A DNA stretch of 64,000 nt from Bacillota bacterium (GCA_023664625.1 JAMPFD010000001.1:248001-312000), one strand, 5' to 3'; counted from the stretch's first letter, positions 35,494 to 44,826 are shown. Notes: generated by a model from the letters alone, not told the origin. Numbers and translations: made by a program.

Positions 35494-36129
35494 TCAGTCC
35501 TGCATCCATGTCGAAGGAAACTTCCTCCATGTTGCGAGAACCTCAAGGTCTGACTCCTGAATATAGCCCGTCTTGGCAGCGATGGCGGTGGTATGCTCAT
35601 AGTCGGAAAGCGTTATGAGACGCACTCCGGCAGCCCTGAAAGCCTCCTCTGCCTGCGGGAAGCCGTAGGTATATGACGCAACCATGCCCACAACCTCGAA
35701 ACCTGCCGCGCGGAGAGCCTCAACAGCCTTAAGAGAAGAGCCTCCCGTAGAGATCAGATCCTCAACGACGACAACCTTTGCCCCTTCCGGCAGAGTGCCC
35801 TCTATGAGGTTGCCCATGCCATGGTCCTTCGGTTTTGAGCGCACATAGCAGAAAGGCTTCCCAAGTTCTTCGGCCACCAGCGCGCCCTGGGCTATGGCTC
35901 CCGTTGCCACACCTGCAACTGCCGTCGCCTCGGGGAACTCGCTGTTGACAAGATGGCACAGTTCCTGCTTCACAAAGCTGCGCACCTCCGGATATGCCAG
36001 AGTCTTACGGTTGTCTGTGTAGATAGGGGATTTCCAGCCCGAAGCCCATGTAAACGGGTTCTGCGGCTGCAACTTGATTGCGTTGATTGCAAGCAGCTTG
36101 GCTGCAAATGCGTTTTTGATTGATTCCAT
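35494..36129 (-). CDS. pyrE: Orotate phosphoribosyltransferase
   Basis: Converts orotate and PRPP to OMP in pyrimidine synthesis. The protein has 211 residues, standard for PyrE. It begins MESIKNAFAAKLLAINAIKL, contains the orotate-binding NPFTWASGWKSPIYTDNRK stretch, AVAGVATGAIAQGALVAEEL, the catalytic loop RSKPKDHGMGN and the PRPP-binding motif VVVVEDLISTGGSS. The start at 36129 is the canonical one. A TACCTTTG box at 36365-36372 implies a leader of about 230 nt that contains a complete AAGTAACT-ended repeat (36151-36302), so the repeat is transcribed as part of this mRNA. It is probably the first gene of an operon with the SRPBCC protein, argH and the lipoprotein. Confidence 0.97.
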   Translation of the reverse strand: MESIKNAFAAKLLAINAIKLQPQNPFTWASGWKSPIYTDNRKTLAYPEVRSFVKQELCHLVNSEFPEATAVAGVATGAIAQGALVAEELGKPFCYVRSKPKDHGMGNLIEGTLPEGAKVVVVEDLISTGGSSLKAVEALRAAGFEVVGMVASYTYGFPQAEEAFRAAGVRLITLSDYEHTTAIAAKTGYIQESDLEVLATWRKFPSTWMQD

Positions 36130-36150
36130 AGGTCTATGTTTATATTCTAT

Positions 36151-36302
36151 AAGTAACGATTGACAATTATTCCATAATGAAGGTTTTTCACTAAAACCTG
36201 TTCTTTTCATCGCTCTGCATACTCGCCTTGCTGATGCAGAATGCCGACTGACCGTCCGAGAGGCTACCGCAGTTCTTGCCATAAAGCGGTTTCCGGCAGC
36301 TA
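36151..36302. repeat. AAGTAACT-ended element inside the pyrE leader
   Basis: The left end AAGTAACGATTGACAATTAT and right end GGTTTCCGGCAGCTACTC bound about 152 bp. It lies between the pyrE promoter box and start codon. The interior (TTCACTAAAACCTGTTCTTT) matches other copies of the family. Confidence 0.6.
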
Positions 36303-36364
36303 CTCGCTCCGCACATGTGCATGTTCGCGCGCGTATATTATATATATTGTGTGCGATACTTCTG

Positions 36365-36372
36365 CAAAGGTA
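36365..36372 (-). promoter_or_regulatory. -7 box for pyrE
   Basis: TACCTTTG on the minus strand fits TAnnTTTG. The leader to the pyrE ATG is about 230 nt and contains a repeat element. Confidence 0.6.
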
Positions 36373-36456
36373 CTTATTATTTTTGAGACTACGGCATTTT
36401 TTACTTTTTTTGTGGTTTCATAACATGTCGCGGAACAAAATATAATGATAAAGAAA

Positions 36457-36566
36457 ACGAAGCGTAACCTTTTGCATAACGAAAGGTTACCTTTAGTCCT
36501 GCAAAAGGTTACGGTTGACACCATAAAAGATAACGGTTTGCAAAATGCAAAGTCACATTTTTATAA
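36457..36566. repeat. Five tandem units of the 22-bp GGTTACC palindrome family
   Basis: Units start at 36457, 36479, 36501, 36523 and 36545 (the last degenerate). Cores are CGTAACC, GGTTACC, GGTTACG and GATAACG, at exact 22-bp spacing. It lies between the divergent 5' side of pyrE and the 3' end of comF. Confidence 0.85.
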
Positions 36567-36644
36567 ACGATTGATTATTATCCGGTTACAAAAGAAGTGA
36601 AAATCCTTTACAAACTCTTGCCTGTGAAGGAGGAAATGCCTTCA

Positions 36645-37352
36645 TCATCCCCGTGTCAGTCCGAACGCCACGACACTGATTCTTATGCCCGGAATGGTGC
36701 CCAGCAGGCGCAGGCATCCCATTATTGTCGCCCCTGTGGTGATGACGTCGTCAACAAGGACGACATGGCGGTGCTCCAGCAGCCGCGTGTCTCCCAAGAC
36801 GAAATCATCGCAGACGTTCCACATCCTAAGGTGACGGGCCGTACCTGCCTGGCCCAGTGCCGAGTCGTGGCGCCACATTGCCACGGTGACTACAGGCAGA
36901 CCGGTCATCTCACTGATGCCACGGCATATTTCCTCGCTCTGGTTATAGCCGCGGGAAGCCCTGTGCGAAGCTGTCACAGGGACAGGCAGCAGCAGGTCTC
37001 CCTCTCCGAAAATCCTTGACGGCAGGTTCTCCGTTGCCATGAGACGACCGGCATAACGGCACAGTTCTGCACTCGGACGTATGTATTTCATGCGCGAGAT
37101 GATACTGTACACGCCGTCGTCCGGCACATAGCAGAACGCCGTCGCCGCACCCTCTATCGGGAATGTGCTCCAGAAACTCCGCGCAAGGATGTTGTCATGA
37201 TGGTCACCATGGAGCACAGGGCGGGGCATGGAGCCGACACAGCGGAGGCAGACATACTTCTCGCCATGCATGAGACGTATGCCGCAGCACAGGCAGGCCT
37301 GCGGAAAGACAGCGTTTATGATTGTGCGCAACAGCATTTTTTCATGGAGCAT
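36645..37352 (-). CDS. ComF-family phosphoribosyltransferase-like protein
   Basis: ComF/GntX family member of about 235 residues. The N-terminus carries a zinc-ribbon pair, CLCC (in PQACLCCG) and CLRC, separated by about 12 residues, and the C-terminus carries the PRPP-binding loop VVLVDDVITTGAT. The middle shows YIRPSAELCRYAGRLM and LLPVPVTASHRASRGYNQSE, both standard for the family. In naturally transformable bacteria ComF helps take up DNA; elsewhere its role is unclear. The start is uncertain: ATG at 37352 or 37337 fits the family best, while GTG at 37391 would add 13 residues. It is divergent from prmC, with 140 bases between. Confidence 0.85.
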   Translation of the reverse strand: MLHEKMLLRTIINAVFPQACLCCGIRLMHGEKYVCLRCVGSMPRPVLHGDHHDNILARSFWSTFPIEGAATAFCYVPDDGVYSIISRMKYIRPSAELCRYAGRLMATENLPSRIFGEGDLLLPVPVTASHRASRGYNQSEEICRGISEMTGLPVVTVAMWRHDSALGQAGTARHLRMWNVCDDFVLGDTRLLEHRHVVLVDDVITTGATIMGCLRLLGTIPGIRISVVAFGLTRG

Positions 37353-37477
37353 CAGAGAATCGGGAACCTTTTCCCGAAGATTCCGGAACACGGCTTATGA
37401 CGTGGACGGGCGGGATGTCCTGCCTTAAAATATCTTAATCTTTTAATGACAGCAGGGGTTTTATCTCGATTAATTGC

Positions 37478-37485
37478 TAACTTTG
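37478..37485 (+). promoter_or_regulatory. -7 box for prmC, almost on top of the start codon
   Basis: TAACTTTG ends only 7 bases before the GTG start at 37493. With the usual spacing the transcript would begin at or within a few bases of the start codon, giving a leaderless or nearly leaderless mRNA. Confidence 0.7.
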
Positions 37486-37492
37486 TGAGACA

Positions 37493-38350
37493 GTGACATA
37501 TCAGGAAATCATACAACGTCTGTCATCTGTCTGCGGACAGAGTGAGGCACGGGCCGTGACAAGGCTCGTGCTGGAGGAGCGTTTCGGACTGTCCCTGACG
37601 GACATCGCCTTTGGCAAAGTTAGTGATTTTAGCCGAGAAGAGGCCGAAGAACTGGAAAAAATTATAGTTCGTTTAGAAAACCATGAGCCTGTCCAGTACG
37701 TTCTCGGATGGCAATGGTTCTGCGGCCACCGCTTCCACGTTGCACCGGGGGCACTCATTCCGCGTCCAGAGACGGAGGTTCTCGTGGACGAATGCCGGGT
37801 CAGGGACGGCGGAAGCCGCATTCTCGACATAGGAACCGGCTCGGGATGCGTGGCGATAAGTCTCGCCCTGCGCCATGGATGCCGGGTCGACGCAATTGAC
37901 ATAAGTGACGACGCGTTGGCCATTGCACGCGGAAACGCCGTGAGCCTCGGGGCGGAAGTCGCCTTCCGCAAGGCTGACATACTGCGGTGGCGCGAGTGGT
38001 ACGGCCTCGGAGAGGAGGGAAAGGGACGTGCAGGATGCGGAAAATATGACATCATCGTCTCCAATCCTCCTTATATCTGCCGCAAGGAAGCTGCCGGAAT
38101 GGAGCGTAACGTGCTTGACTACGAACCGGACACGGCACTGTTCGTGCCGGACAGCGACCCGTTGCTATTCTACCGCACCATAGCGGAATTCGGCAGAGAG
38201 TCGCTTTCATGTGATGGAATGATTGCCTTTGAGATAAACCGTGCTTACGGAAACGAAGTGTGCAGAATGCTTTCTGACTTTGGATACACAGGTACGGAAA
38301 TCATCAGGGACCAGTTTGACAACCCACGTATAGTAAGATGCAACAGATAG
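37493..38350 (+). CDS. prmC: Peptide chain release factor N5-glutamine methyltransferase
   Basis: Methylates the GGQ glutamine of release factors RF1 and RF2 using S-adenosylmethionine. The protein has 285 residues. An N-terminal helical domain (1-85) is followed by GALIPRPETEVLV, the SAM-binding loop ILDIGTGSGCVAISLAL and the catalytic NPPY motif in IIVSNPPYICRKE. The start is an uncommon GTG (VTYQEIIQRL) placed directly after the promoter box; the next ATG is far downstream, beyond essential sequence. The last 13 bases overlap recX, so the two are translationally coupled. Confidence 0.95.
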   Translation: MTYQEIIQRLSSVCGQSEARAVTRLVLEERFGLSLTDIAFGKVSDFSREEAEELEKIIVRLENHEPVQYVLGWQWFCGHRFHVAPGALIPRPETEVLVDECRVRDGGSRILDIGTGSGCVAISLALRHGCRVDAIDISDDALAIARGNAVSLGAEVAFRKADILRWREWYGLGEEGKGRAGCGKYDIIVSNPPYICRKEAAGMERNVLDYEPDTALFVPDSDPLLFYRTIAEFGRESLSCDGMIAFEINRAYGNEVCRMLSDFGYTGTEIIRDQFDNPRIVRCNR

Positions 38351-38817
38351 AAGAGAAAGAAGCCTTGCAGCGTCTGACGCTCCTCTGCTCCCGTGGGGAG
38401 CACTGCGAAAGCGAGATGGTGGAGAAAATGCGCCGCTGGGGCATAGTTCCCGAGGCACAGGCACGCATAATGGAGTTCCTTGCCGAGGAGCGTTACATTG
38501 ATCACAGACGCTACTGCAGAGGCTTCATCCATGACAAGATGGAATACAACCGCTGGGGCAGGCGCAAGATTGAACAGGCTCTGTGGGCGAAAGGTATAGG
38601 GAAGGGCATCTCTGCGCCGCTGCTTGAAGAGATTGAAGATGAGAGATGGACGGAGATTCTCCGGCCTCTGATAGTTCAGAAACGCAAGTCCGTGAAAGGC
38701 AGGAATGACTACGAGATAAACCAAAAGCTCCTGCACTTTGCCTTGGGGAGAGGCTTTTCCTTTGACCAGGCAAGGAAGTGCATCGGAGATGTTGACGAGG
38801 TGGAGGAAGAGTGGTGA
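38338..38817 (+). CDS. recX: RecX-family regulatory protein
   Basis: RecX modulates RecA filament growth and so recombinational repair. The protein has 159 residues, composed of three-helix repeats typical of the family: ALQRLTLLCSRGEHCESEMV, AEERYIDHRRYCRGFIHDKM, YNRWGRRKIEQALWAKGI and FALGRGFSFDQARKC. It overlaps the prmC stop by 13 bases (ATG at 38338), implying co-translation. The pairing with prmC is typical for Bacteroidales. Identification is good although RecX sequences are weakly conserved. Confidence 0.85.
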   Translation: MQQIEEKEALQRLTLLCSRGEHCESEMVEKMRRWGIVPEAQARIMEFLAEERYIDHRRYCRGFIHDKMEYNRWGRRKIEQALWAKGIGKGISAPLLEEIEDERWTEILRPLIVQKRKSVKGRNDYEINQKLLHFALGRGFSFDQARKCIGDVDEVEEEW

Positions 38818-38901
38818 CCAGGCGGGAGCATTATTGACAGGGGCGCACTGCAAGGCCGGCAAGGCTTCCTTTACGGATAAAATATAAACAACAAAGTGAA
38901 A

Positions 38902-40038
38902 ATGACAGCTTTACTTTTTCTTTTACTGCTTATTCCAGACATATATATATGGTATATGTTCCTGCGCCATGTGCATTGGGCGTGGCAGGGGGCATTCTTC
39001 GTGCCCGTCATCGCCGCAATCCTGTGCATGGTGCTTGTACAGACACCGGTGTATCAGGCATGGATGTTCCGCATGGGCATGACACTGCTGCTCATTTTCA
39101 CCGCACCGAAGTTGTTCTTCATGCTCTTCTCGCTCACGGGACTGGCAGTGAGGCCTGTCCTGCCCGCGGCATGGCGTGTGATGAACGGTGCCGGAACGGC
39201 TGCCGCCATGGCATTGCTGGGAATAGTGTTCTACGGCACGCTCATCGGCTGGAAACGCCTTGCCGTCAATGAAGTGGAGCTGTCGTTCAGGAATCTCCCC
39301 GACGGCTTCGACGGCTACCGCATAGCGCTGTTGTCAGATATGCACATAGAGACATACGGAAGCGCACCGGAATGTGTGGAGAAAATTGTCAGTGAGGTGA
39401 ACAGGCAAAAGCCTGACATGGTATGCTTCACGGGGGACCTTGTCAACAGCAGCCCCAAGGAACTGGACGGATTCATGGACATACTTCCTGAAATAAAGGC
39501 AAAGGACGGCGTTTTCTCAATCATGGGGAACCACGACTACTGCACATACGCCCGCTACAACAGCAGGAGGGACCACCTGAAAGCAGTCAGTGAACTTCAG
39601 GAACGTGAGCGCGGATTCGGATGGCAACTGCTGAACAATGAGAACAGAACCATACACCACAACGGCGATTCCATACTCCTTGCCGGCGTGGAAAACTCCA
39701 GCCGCCCTCCATTCCCTGACTATGGGGATTTGCCGAAAGCACTGGCGACAGAAGGCAATGAAAGCTTCTTCACAATCCTTCTCAGCCATGACCCGACCCA
39801 CTGGCGCCGCAGCGTACTCCAGGAGACAGACGTGCAGCTGCAGCTATCCGGTCATACTCACTCCACACAGTTCAGGATATTCGGATGGACACCGGCTTCT
39901 CTCATATATAAGGAATATGCCGGACTGTACGAAGAGGGGGACCGCAAGCTGTTCGTCTGCACCGGAACGGGAGGAAATCTTCCTTTCCGCTTCGGAGTAT
40001 GGCCGGAGATTGTCATCATAACGCTTAGAAAAGGATAA
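38902..40038 (+). CDS. Membrane-anchored metallophosphoesterase
   Basis: Calcineurin-like phosphoesterase of 378 residues with an N-terminal membrane part of about four helices (1-120, LLFLLLLIPDIYIWYMF onward) and a catalytic domain. The five metal-binding blocks are visible: SDMHIE, GDLVNS, GNHDYC, SHDPTHW and GHTHSTQF. This is the YkuE/YaeI-like subgroup; members act on lipid-linked or nucleotide phosphate esters, but the substrate here is unknown. ATG 38902 was chosen over a GTG two codons earlier. It follows recX by 84 bases and precedes the DUF4253 gene by 12 bases, so it may be expressed with both. Confidence 0.9.
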   Translation: MTALLFLLLLIPDIYIWYMFLRHVHWAWQGAFFVPVIAAILCMVLVQTPVYQAWMFRMGMTLLLIFTAPKLFFMLFSLTGLAVRPVLPAAWRVMNGAGTAAAMALLGIVFYGTLIGWKRLAVNEVELSFRNLPDGFDGYRIALLSDMHIETYGSAPECVEKIVSEVNRQKPDMVCFTGDLVNSSPKELDGFMDILPEIKAKDGVFSIMGNHDYCTYARYNSRRDHLKAVSELQERERGFGWQLLNNENRTIHHNGDSILLAGVENSSRPPFPDYGDLPKALATEGNESFFTILLSHDPTHWRRSVLQETDVQLQLSGHTHSTQFRIFGWTPASLIYKEYAGLYEEGDRKLFVCTGTGGNLPFRFGVWPEIVIITLRKG

Positions 40039-40050
40039 GCAATCATATAC

Positions 40051-40908
40051 ATGACAAATTCCCAACCTTATCTTTTCGCCACACTCATGGCGGCATTCAT
40101 CATCTTCATAACATCCTTCTCCTATACAAGAAAAAGCAGGAGGAAAGGATCGGAATCAATACCAACACACTCATGGAAGCAAGAAAATGAAGATAAGGAG
40201 AAGATAAGAAAATATCTTCACGGCTGCCGTTGCACCATGGTTGCTCCGGGACTGGCACTCGGGGAGATTAAGAATCTATGGCTTGAAGCACAGGAGAGGG
40301 GCAAGAGGGAAGGATTCCGCCCTGTGCAGACGGAGACAGACGCGAGCCTGTTTGACATCCAGTCTGACGAGCAGGAAGACAGAGAAGTCAGCCTGTTGCG
40401 CAACTGGAGGGAGGACCCCCTTGGCATGACGGCAAAAGACGGCAAGGTACTGCTTGACGAAAGATTCAAGGAGATGATGGGATATATAATAGAAGACAAC
40501 GGAAAGGACTTCCTGGACACGGAGGTTGCCGGCTCACAGCAAGATGCGGAGCCGTGCAATGATTTATTTGTCTCCGGTATCAGCCTCATGCTTGCGGAAA
40601 TTCCCGTGGAACATTCATAGCAGGTCTTCGCCTATATCCCTTTTGGCGACTGGAATGCCTGCCCTGAACCGGAAGAGCACATGTTTGTGGCGAAATACTG
40701 GCAGGAGAAGTATGGCGCGACCGTTGCTTACATAACTCACGACACTGTGGGATATTTCCTGCCGGAACCTGTCACGGAGAATACCATGGAACCGGCCAAA
40801 GAGCAGTTTGCATACTGTGAGGACATTGTCTTTCAGGGCTATGGCAACCTCTCCACACTTGCCGTTGCCATGAAAGGCTCGACAGTATGGCACTTCTGGT
40901 GGGACTGA
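40051..40908 (+). pseudogene. DUF4253 gene interrupted by an in-frame TAG
   Basis: The frame from ATG 40051 has an N-terminal membrane helix (YLFATLMAAFIIFITSF) and a charged middle, and stops at TAG 40618-40620. In the same frame the next codons read QVFAYIPFGDWNACPEP and continue without a further stop to 40908 (YWQEKYGATVAYITHDTVGY ... GSTVWHFWWD). That tail is the conserved core of DUF4253, where homologues often have Trp right before VFAY, so TAG may have arisen from TGG by one substitution. Read through, the protein would have 285 residues. The upstream piece alone lacks the conserved domain. Most likely this is a recent nonsense mutation; suppression or a sequencing error cannot be excluded. 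Its function was unknown even when intact. Confidence 0.82.
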
Positions 40909-40992
40909 CAAGGCAGGCATCCTACCCATGGACAGCTATACGTGCAGGCAGAGATTTACAGCAAGATATTTGGCAGAGAGAAAAGAATTTAT

Positions 40993-41000
40993 TAACTTTG
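40993..41000 (+). promoter_or_regulatory. -7 box for the Asp/Glu racemase-like gene
   Basis: TAACTTTG on the plus strand, with a leader of about 100 nt to the ATG at 41104. Confidence 0.65.
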
Positions 41001-41103
41001 CCCGCATAATTTCTTTGTACATACGACAGAAAGCATGCAGAGAGACAAAACGAACCGATAACTATAACATACCTTAAAAAGAACATCCAAAAACGTAAGA
41101 AAC

Positions 41104-41757
41104 ATGAAAATTGTATGCGTACATACTGCAATGGCCTTGGTTGGCCCGTTGACAGAAACATTCAAGAGACTCATTCCTGAGGTTGAGGTTGAGCATATCG
41201 CCGAAAGCTCGTTAATAAAGGAGGTCATTGCCAACAACGCCGTGACTCCTGCCGTACGCCGCCGCCTGCTTGATTACTACAATGCAGCCGCAGATTCAGG
41301 TGCTGACATAATCTTCAACACTTGCTCTTCCGTAGGCGACATAGCAGACCTCGGCAACGAGATATGCCGTATTCCGGTGTTCCGCATCGACAAGCCGATG
41401 GCGGAAAAGGCTGTGACGGAGGCAAAGAAAATCGGAGTTATCTCCACTCTCCCTACCACTCTCGGCCCGACATGCCGTCTGCTGACGAACTGTGCCAAGG
41501 AAGCCGGCAAGGAGATCGAGCTTGTCGAGGGACTCGCCGACGGAGCATTTGCCGCAGGACAGAGCGGTGACGGCGAGACACATGACCGCCTTATAGCCGA
41601 GGCTGCACAGAAGATTGCGGACAAAGTTGACATGTTCGTCCTTGCACAAGGCTCAATGGAACGCATGGAAAAACGCCTCTCCGAACTGACAGGAAAGCCG
41701 GTGCTCTCCTCCCCTGCCCTCGGCGTGCTCGGCCTGAGAAAGCATCTCGGACTGTAA
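41104..41757 (+). CDS. Asp/Glu/hydantoin racemase superfamily protein with a single conserved cysteine
   Basis: Cytoplasmic enzyme of 217 residues of the Asp/Glu racemase fold. The first catalytic cysteine is present in FNTCSSVGD (C74). The second half has the expected repeat of the fold (KKIGVISTLPTTLGPTC), but where racemases carry the second cysteine (usually LxCT/LGC) this protein reads VLAQGSM, with Gln at about 182. One-cysteine members such as arylmalonate decarboxylases do not racemise by the two-base mechanism, so this is probably an isomerase or decarboxylase of unknown substrate. It is a single gene bounded by its own promoter and a strong terminator. Confidence 0.82.
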   Translation: MKIVCVHTAMALVGPLTETFKRLIPEVEVEHIAESSLIKEVIANNAVTPAVRRRLLDYYNAAADSGADIIFNTCSSVGDIADLGNEICRIPVFRIDKPMAEKAVTEAKKIGVISTLPTTLGPTCRLLTNCAKEAGKEIELVEGLADGAFAAGQSGDGETHDRLIAEAAQKIADKVDMFVLAQGSMERMEKRLSELTGKPVLSSPALGVLGLRKHLGL

Positions 41758-41784
41758 AAATATCTGCTTAATACGTAAACCAAC

Positions 41785-41844
41785 CACTTTTCCCCTGCTC
41801 CTACAACAAAAATGTTGCTTTGGGAGCAGGGGAAAAGTGTTTTT
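41785..41844. terminator. Bidirectional terminator between the racemase-like gene and the PAP2 gene
   Basis: A perfect 17-bp stem, CACTTTTCCCCTGCTCC (41785-41801) with its complement (41823-41839), has an inner CAACA/TGTTG pair, A-rich sequence on one side and TTTTT on the other. It serves two convergent genes. Confidence 0.9.
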
Positions 41845-41855
41845 AAAACCCATTA

Positions 41856-42515
41856 TCAGAATGCTGAGAGAACAGCAATGACGGCAAGGATGACAGCGAA
41901 GACCACAGCCGGCACCCACTCTTTGCGAATCGGAATGCGCTTTTCCGCAGAACCGACACTGTCCGACAATACTGCATCCCGTGCCACAACCCATCTGTAA
42001 ACAAAGAACAGCAGTGTGGCAGAAGCGCACCCTACCACGGCTCCGACAAGCAAATCAGTCGGATAATGCACACCGAGATACATACGGGAATACACCTGAG
42101 ACAGCATCCATACCGTCATCGTGACAGCGACAACCCTGCCGCGGAACTGCAAAAGGATAATCGTCAGCAACGCCATCGTGTTCGCGGCATGGCACGAAGG
42201 CATACCGTACGGTGCGCCACGGTAGCCGTGCACAATATGAATCATTGACGAAAGAGGATTGGCAATATTGGAGGGACGCAGCCTTTCCGCCCACGGACGG
42301 ATGACATGGGAGCACACCTGGTCGGTAAGAAGAATGGTGAGAGCCACGGCAAAAATGTACATCAGCCCCCTCCTCCACCCCAATGTATGCACCACGGCAT
42401 AAGCCACGGCAAAGTACATCGGTATCCATGTGAACCTGTATGTCAGCATCCACATGTACTCATCCATATAAGAAAAATGATGGGAATTGACCCATAAAAG
42501 TATTGCTTCGTCCAT
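41856..42515 (-). CDS. PAP2-family membrane phosphatase
   Basis: Integral membrane acid phosphatase of 219 residues with about five to six helices. The three PAP2 signature blocks are present: the KX6RP-like RPWAERLRP ending at residues 80-81, PSCH at 106-109 where the consensus is PSGH, and [12 protein letters not shown] (143-154) with the catalytic His150 and Asp154. Members remove phosphate from lipids such as undecaprenyl diphosphate, phosphatidate or lipid A; which one cannot be told here. The gene is divergent from metG, with only about 145 bases to the metG start, and convergent with the racemase-like gene. Confidence 0.9.
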   Translation of the reverse strand: MDEAILLWVNSHHFSYMDEYMWMLTYRFTWIPMYFAVAYAVVHTLGWRRGLMYIFAVALTILLTDQVCSHVIRPWAERLRPSNIANPLSSMIHIVHGYRGAPYGMPSCHAANTMALLTIILLQFRGRVVAVTMTVWMLSQVYSRMYLGVHYPTDLLVGAVVGCASATLLFFVYRWVVARDAVLSDSVGSAEKRIPIRKEWVPAVVFAVILAVIAVLSAF

Positions 42516-42599
42516 ATTGCGCTACGGTAAAGTAGTATATTTTTCTGCAAAAGTACTACTTTTTTCCCGCAAACGGCTGACAATGTCAAAAAAAAACAT

Positions 42600-42607
42600 T
42601 AATTTTG
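42600..42607 (+). promoter_or_regulatory. -7 box for metG
   Basis: TAATTTTG matches TAnnTTTG and gives a leader of about 48 nt before the ATG at 42661. It rules out the upstream starts of the longer open frame. Confidence 0.65.
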
Positions 42608-42660
42608 CACATCGGAATGATGATTTTCAGAGATATAACAACAGAAAACCAAGAGCTAAT

Positions 42661-44727
42661 ATGAAAGAATACAAGAGAACAACCGTAACCGCCGCCCTGC
42701 CATACGCCAACGGCGGCGTGCATATCGGCCACCTTGCCGGCGTATATGTACCGGCGGACATCTACGTGCGCTATCTCCGTCTGAAGAAGAAAGACGTCAT
42801 CTTTATCGGAGGCTCTGACGAACACGGAGTGCCGGTGACGATAAGGGCACGCAAGGAGGGCATCACCGTACAGGAGGTTGTCGACCGTTACCATAATATG
42901 ATAAAGGACTCTTTCGAGAAGTTCGGCATCTCTTTCGACATATACAGCCGCACCACATCGGACATACACAACAAGTTTGCCTCCGATTTCTTCCGCACTC
43001 TCTACGACAAGGGCGAACTGGAGGAAATCGTTGAGGAACAGTACTGCGATGAAGTGACAGGCGAATTTCTGACAGACCGTAACATCGTCGGCACCTGTCC
43101 GCGGTGCGGGGCAGAGGGAGCCTACGGCGACCAGTGCGAGAAATGTGGTGCGACGCTCTCTCCCGATGAACTTATCAACCCGACGAACAAGAACAATCCG
43201 GGACACGGTCTTGTCAAGAAACCGACCAAAAACTGGTACCTGCCGCTCGGAAAATATCAGGACTGGCTGAAAGAATGGATACTTGAAGGCCACAAGGAGT
43301 GGCGCCCGAACGTCTACGGCCAGTGCAAGTCATGGCTTGACATGGACCTTCAGCCACGCGCAATGACACGAGATCTCGACTGGGGCATACCGGTGCCTGT
43401 GGAAGGCGCCGGAGGCAAGGTGCTCTATGTATGGTTCGACGCGCCTATCGGCTATATCTCCAACACCAAGGAACTATGCGATGCCAACCCTGAGAAATAC
43501 GGAAAATGGGAGAAATGGTGGCAGGACGAGGATACGAAGCTCGTGCATTTCATCGGCAAGGACAACATTGTCTTCCACTGCCTCATATTCCCTGTGATGA
43601 TGAAAGCCCACGGCAAGTACATCATGCCTGACAATGTACCTTCCAATGAGTTCCTGAACCTTGAGAATGACAAGATTTCCACATCACGGAACTGGGCGGT
43701 ATGGCTCCACGAGTATCTCGCCGACCTGCCAGGAAAGCAGGATGTCCTGAGATATGTCCTCACTGCCAACGCCCCTGAGACCAAGGACAACAACTTCACA
43801 TGGAAGGACTTCCAGGAGCGCAACAACTCCGAACTCGTCGCCATCTACGGCAACTTCGTCAACCGCGCTCTTCAGCTGACGAAAAAATACTTCAGCGGCA
43901 TCGTGCCTGAATGCGGAGAACTGCTTGACGTTGACAGCAACGCCATAGCAGAGTTCAAGGATGTCAAGAAGAACGTTGAGGAACTCCTGGACCAGTATAA
44001 GTTCCGCGAAGCACAGAAAGAGGCCATGAACCTCGCACGCATCGGCAACCGTTACATCACGGAATGCGAGCCGTGGAAGGTATGGAAAGAAGACCCGAAG
44101 CGCGTGGAGACCATTCTATACGTCTGCCTCCAGCTGACAGCCAACCTCTCCATAGCCTTCGAGCCGTTCCTGCCGTTCTCCTCAAAGAGACTGCGTGAGA
44201 TGCTCGCCATGGACACTTTCGAATGGGAACAGCTCGGCAAAATGGACATCCTCCCAGCGGGAAAGCAGCTCAACGAGCCTGCACTCCTCTTTGAAAAGAT
44301 TGAGGACAGCGTAATAGACGCACAGCTGAAAAAGCTCGAAGACACCAAGCGTGCCAACGAAGCGGCCAACTTTGAGCCGGAACCTGTCAAGGAAAATGTG
44401 GATTTCGAAACTTTCGAGAAGCTTGACATACGTGTCGGACTCGTAACATCATGTGAGAAAGTAAAGAAGTCAAAGAAACTCCTGAAGTTCCATATCGACG
44501 ACGGAACAAAGGACGGACGCACCATTCTCTCAGGCATAGCACAGTACTACGATGACCCTCAGGTGCTCGTAGGCAAGCAGGTTCTCTTCGTTGCCAACTT
44601 CGCTACGCGCAAGATGATGGGCGAGGAGTCCCAGGGAATGATACTCTCCGCAGTAAACTTCGACGGCACTCTTCACGTAACTTCTACTCTTGACCAGGAG
44701 GTCAAGCCCGGCTCAGTGGTGGGATAA
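42661..44727 (+). CDS. metG: Methionyl-tRNA synthetase
   Basis: Charges tRNA-Met with methionine. The protein has 688 residues. The Rossmann domain carries HIGH at 21-24 ([10 protein letters not shown]) and the KMSKS loop as KISTS at 338-342. The zinc-knuckle insert has CPRC (146-149) and CEKC (159-162). After the anticodon-binding helical bundle comes a C-terminal EMAP/Trbp111-type tRNA-binding domain (about 580-688, [20 protein letters not shown]), which mediates dimerisation. The start is fixed by the promoter box at 42600 and by [18 protein letters not shown], the canonical beginning. A terminator follows at 44780. Confidence 0.98.
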   Translation: MKEYKRTTVTAALPYANGGVHIGHLAGVYVPADIYVRYLRLKKKDVIFIGGSDEHGVPVTIRARKEGITVQEVVDRYHNMIKDSFEKFGISFDIYSRTTSDIHNKFASDFFRTLYDKGELEEIVEEQYCDEVTGEFLTDRNIVGTCPRCGAEGAYGDQCEKCGATLSPDELINPTNKNNPGHGLVKKPTKNWYLPLGKYQDWLKEWILEGHKEWRPNVYGQCKSWLDMDLQPRAMTRDLDWGIPVPVEGAGGKVLYVWFDAPIGYISNTKELCDANPEKYGKWEKWWQDEDTKLVHFIGKDNIVFHCLIFPVMMKAHGKYIMPDNVPSNEFLNLENDKISTSRNWAVWLHEYLADLPGKQDVLRYVLTANAPETKDNNFTWKDFQERNNSELVAIYGNFVNRALQLTKKYFSGIVPECGELLDVDSNAIAEFKDVKKNVEELLDQYKFREAQKEAMNLARIGNRYITECEPWKVWKEDPKRVETILYVCLQLTANLSIAFEPFLPFSSKRLREMLAMDTFEWEQLGKMDILPAGKQLNEPALLFEKIEDSVIDAQLKKLEDTKRANEAANFEPEPVKENVDFETFEKLDIRVGLVTSCEKVKKSKKLLKFHIDDGTKDGRTILSGIAQYYDDPQVLVGKQVLFVANFATRKMMGEESQGMILSAVNFDGTLHVTSTLDQEVKPGSVVG

Positions 44728-44779
44728 GCTACGGAAGAACATGTAACAACCTCGGATTACCGCACAAGAACAAGACCCC

Positions 44780-44826
44780 AAGTCCTGCATGCCGTCTGAG
44801 TACGGCATACAGGACTTGCTTGTTTT
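44780..44826 (+). terminator. Intrinsic terminator after metG
   Basis: A 16-bp stem with one mismatch (44780-44795 with 44802-44817, AAGTCCTGCATGCCGT and its complement) and a 6-base loop is followed by GCTTGTTTT. Confidence 0.8.

Noticed and set aside
40618..40620. TAG read as glutamine or another amino acid through an altered genetic code
   Set aside because: One isolated TAG in a gene of unknown function is much better explained by a nonsense mutation; nothing else in the window suggests recoding.
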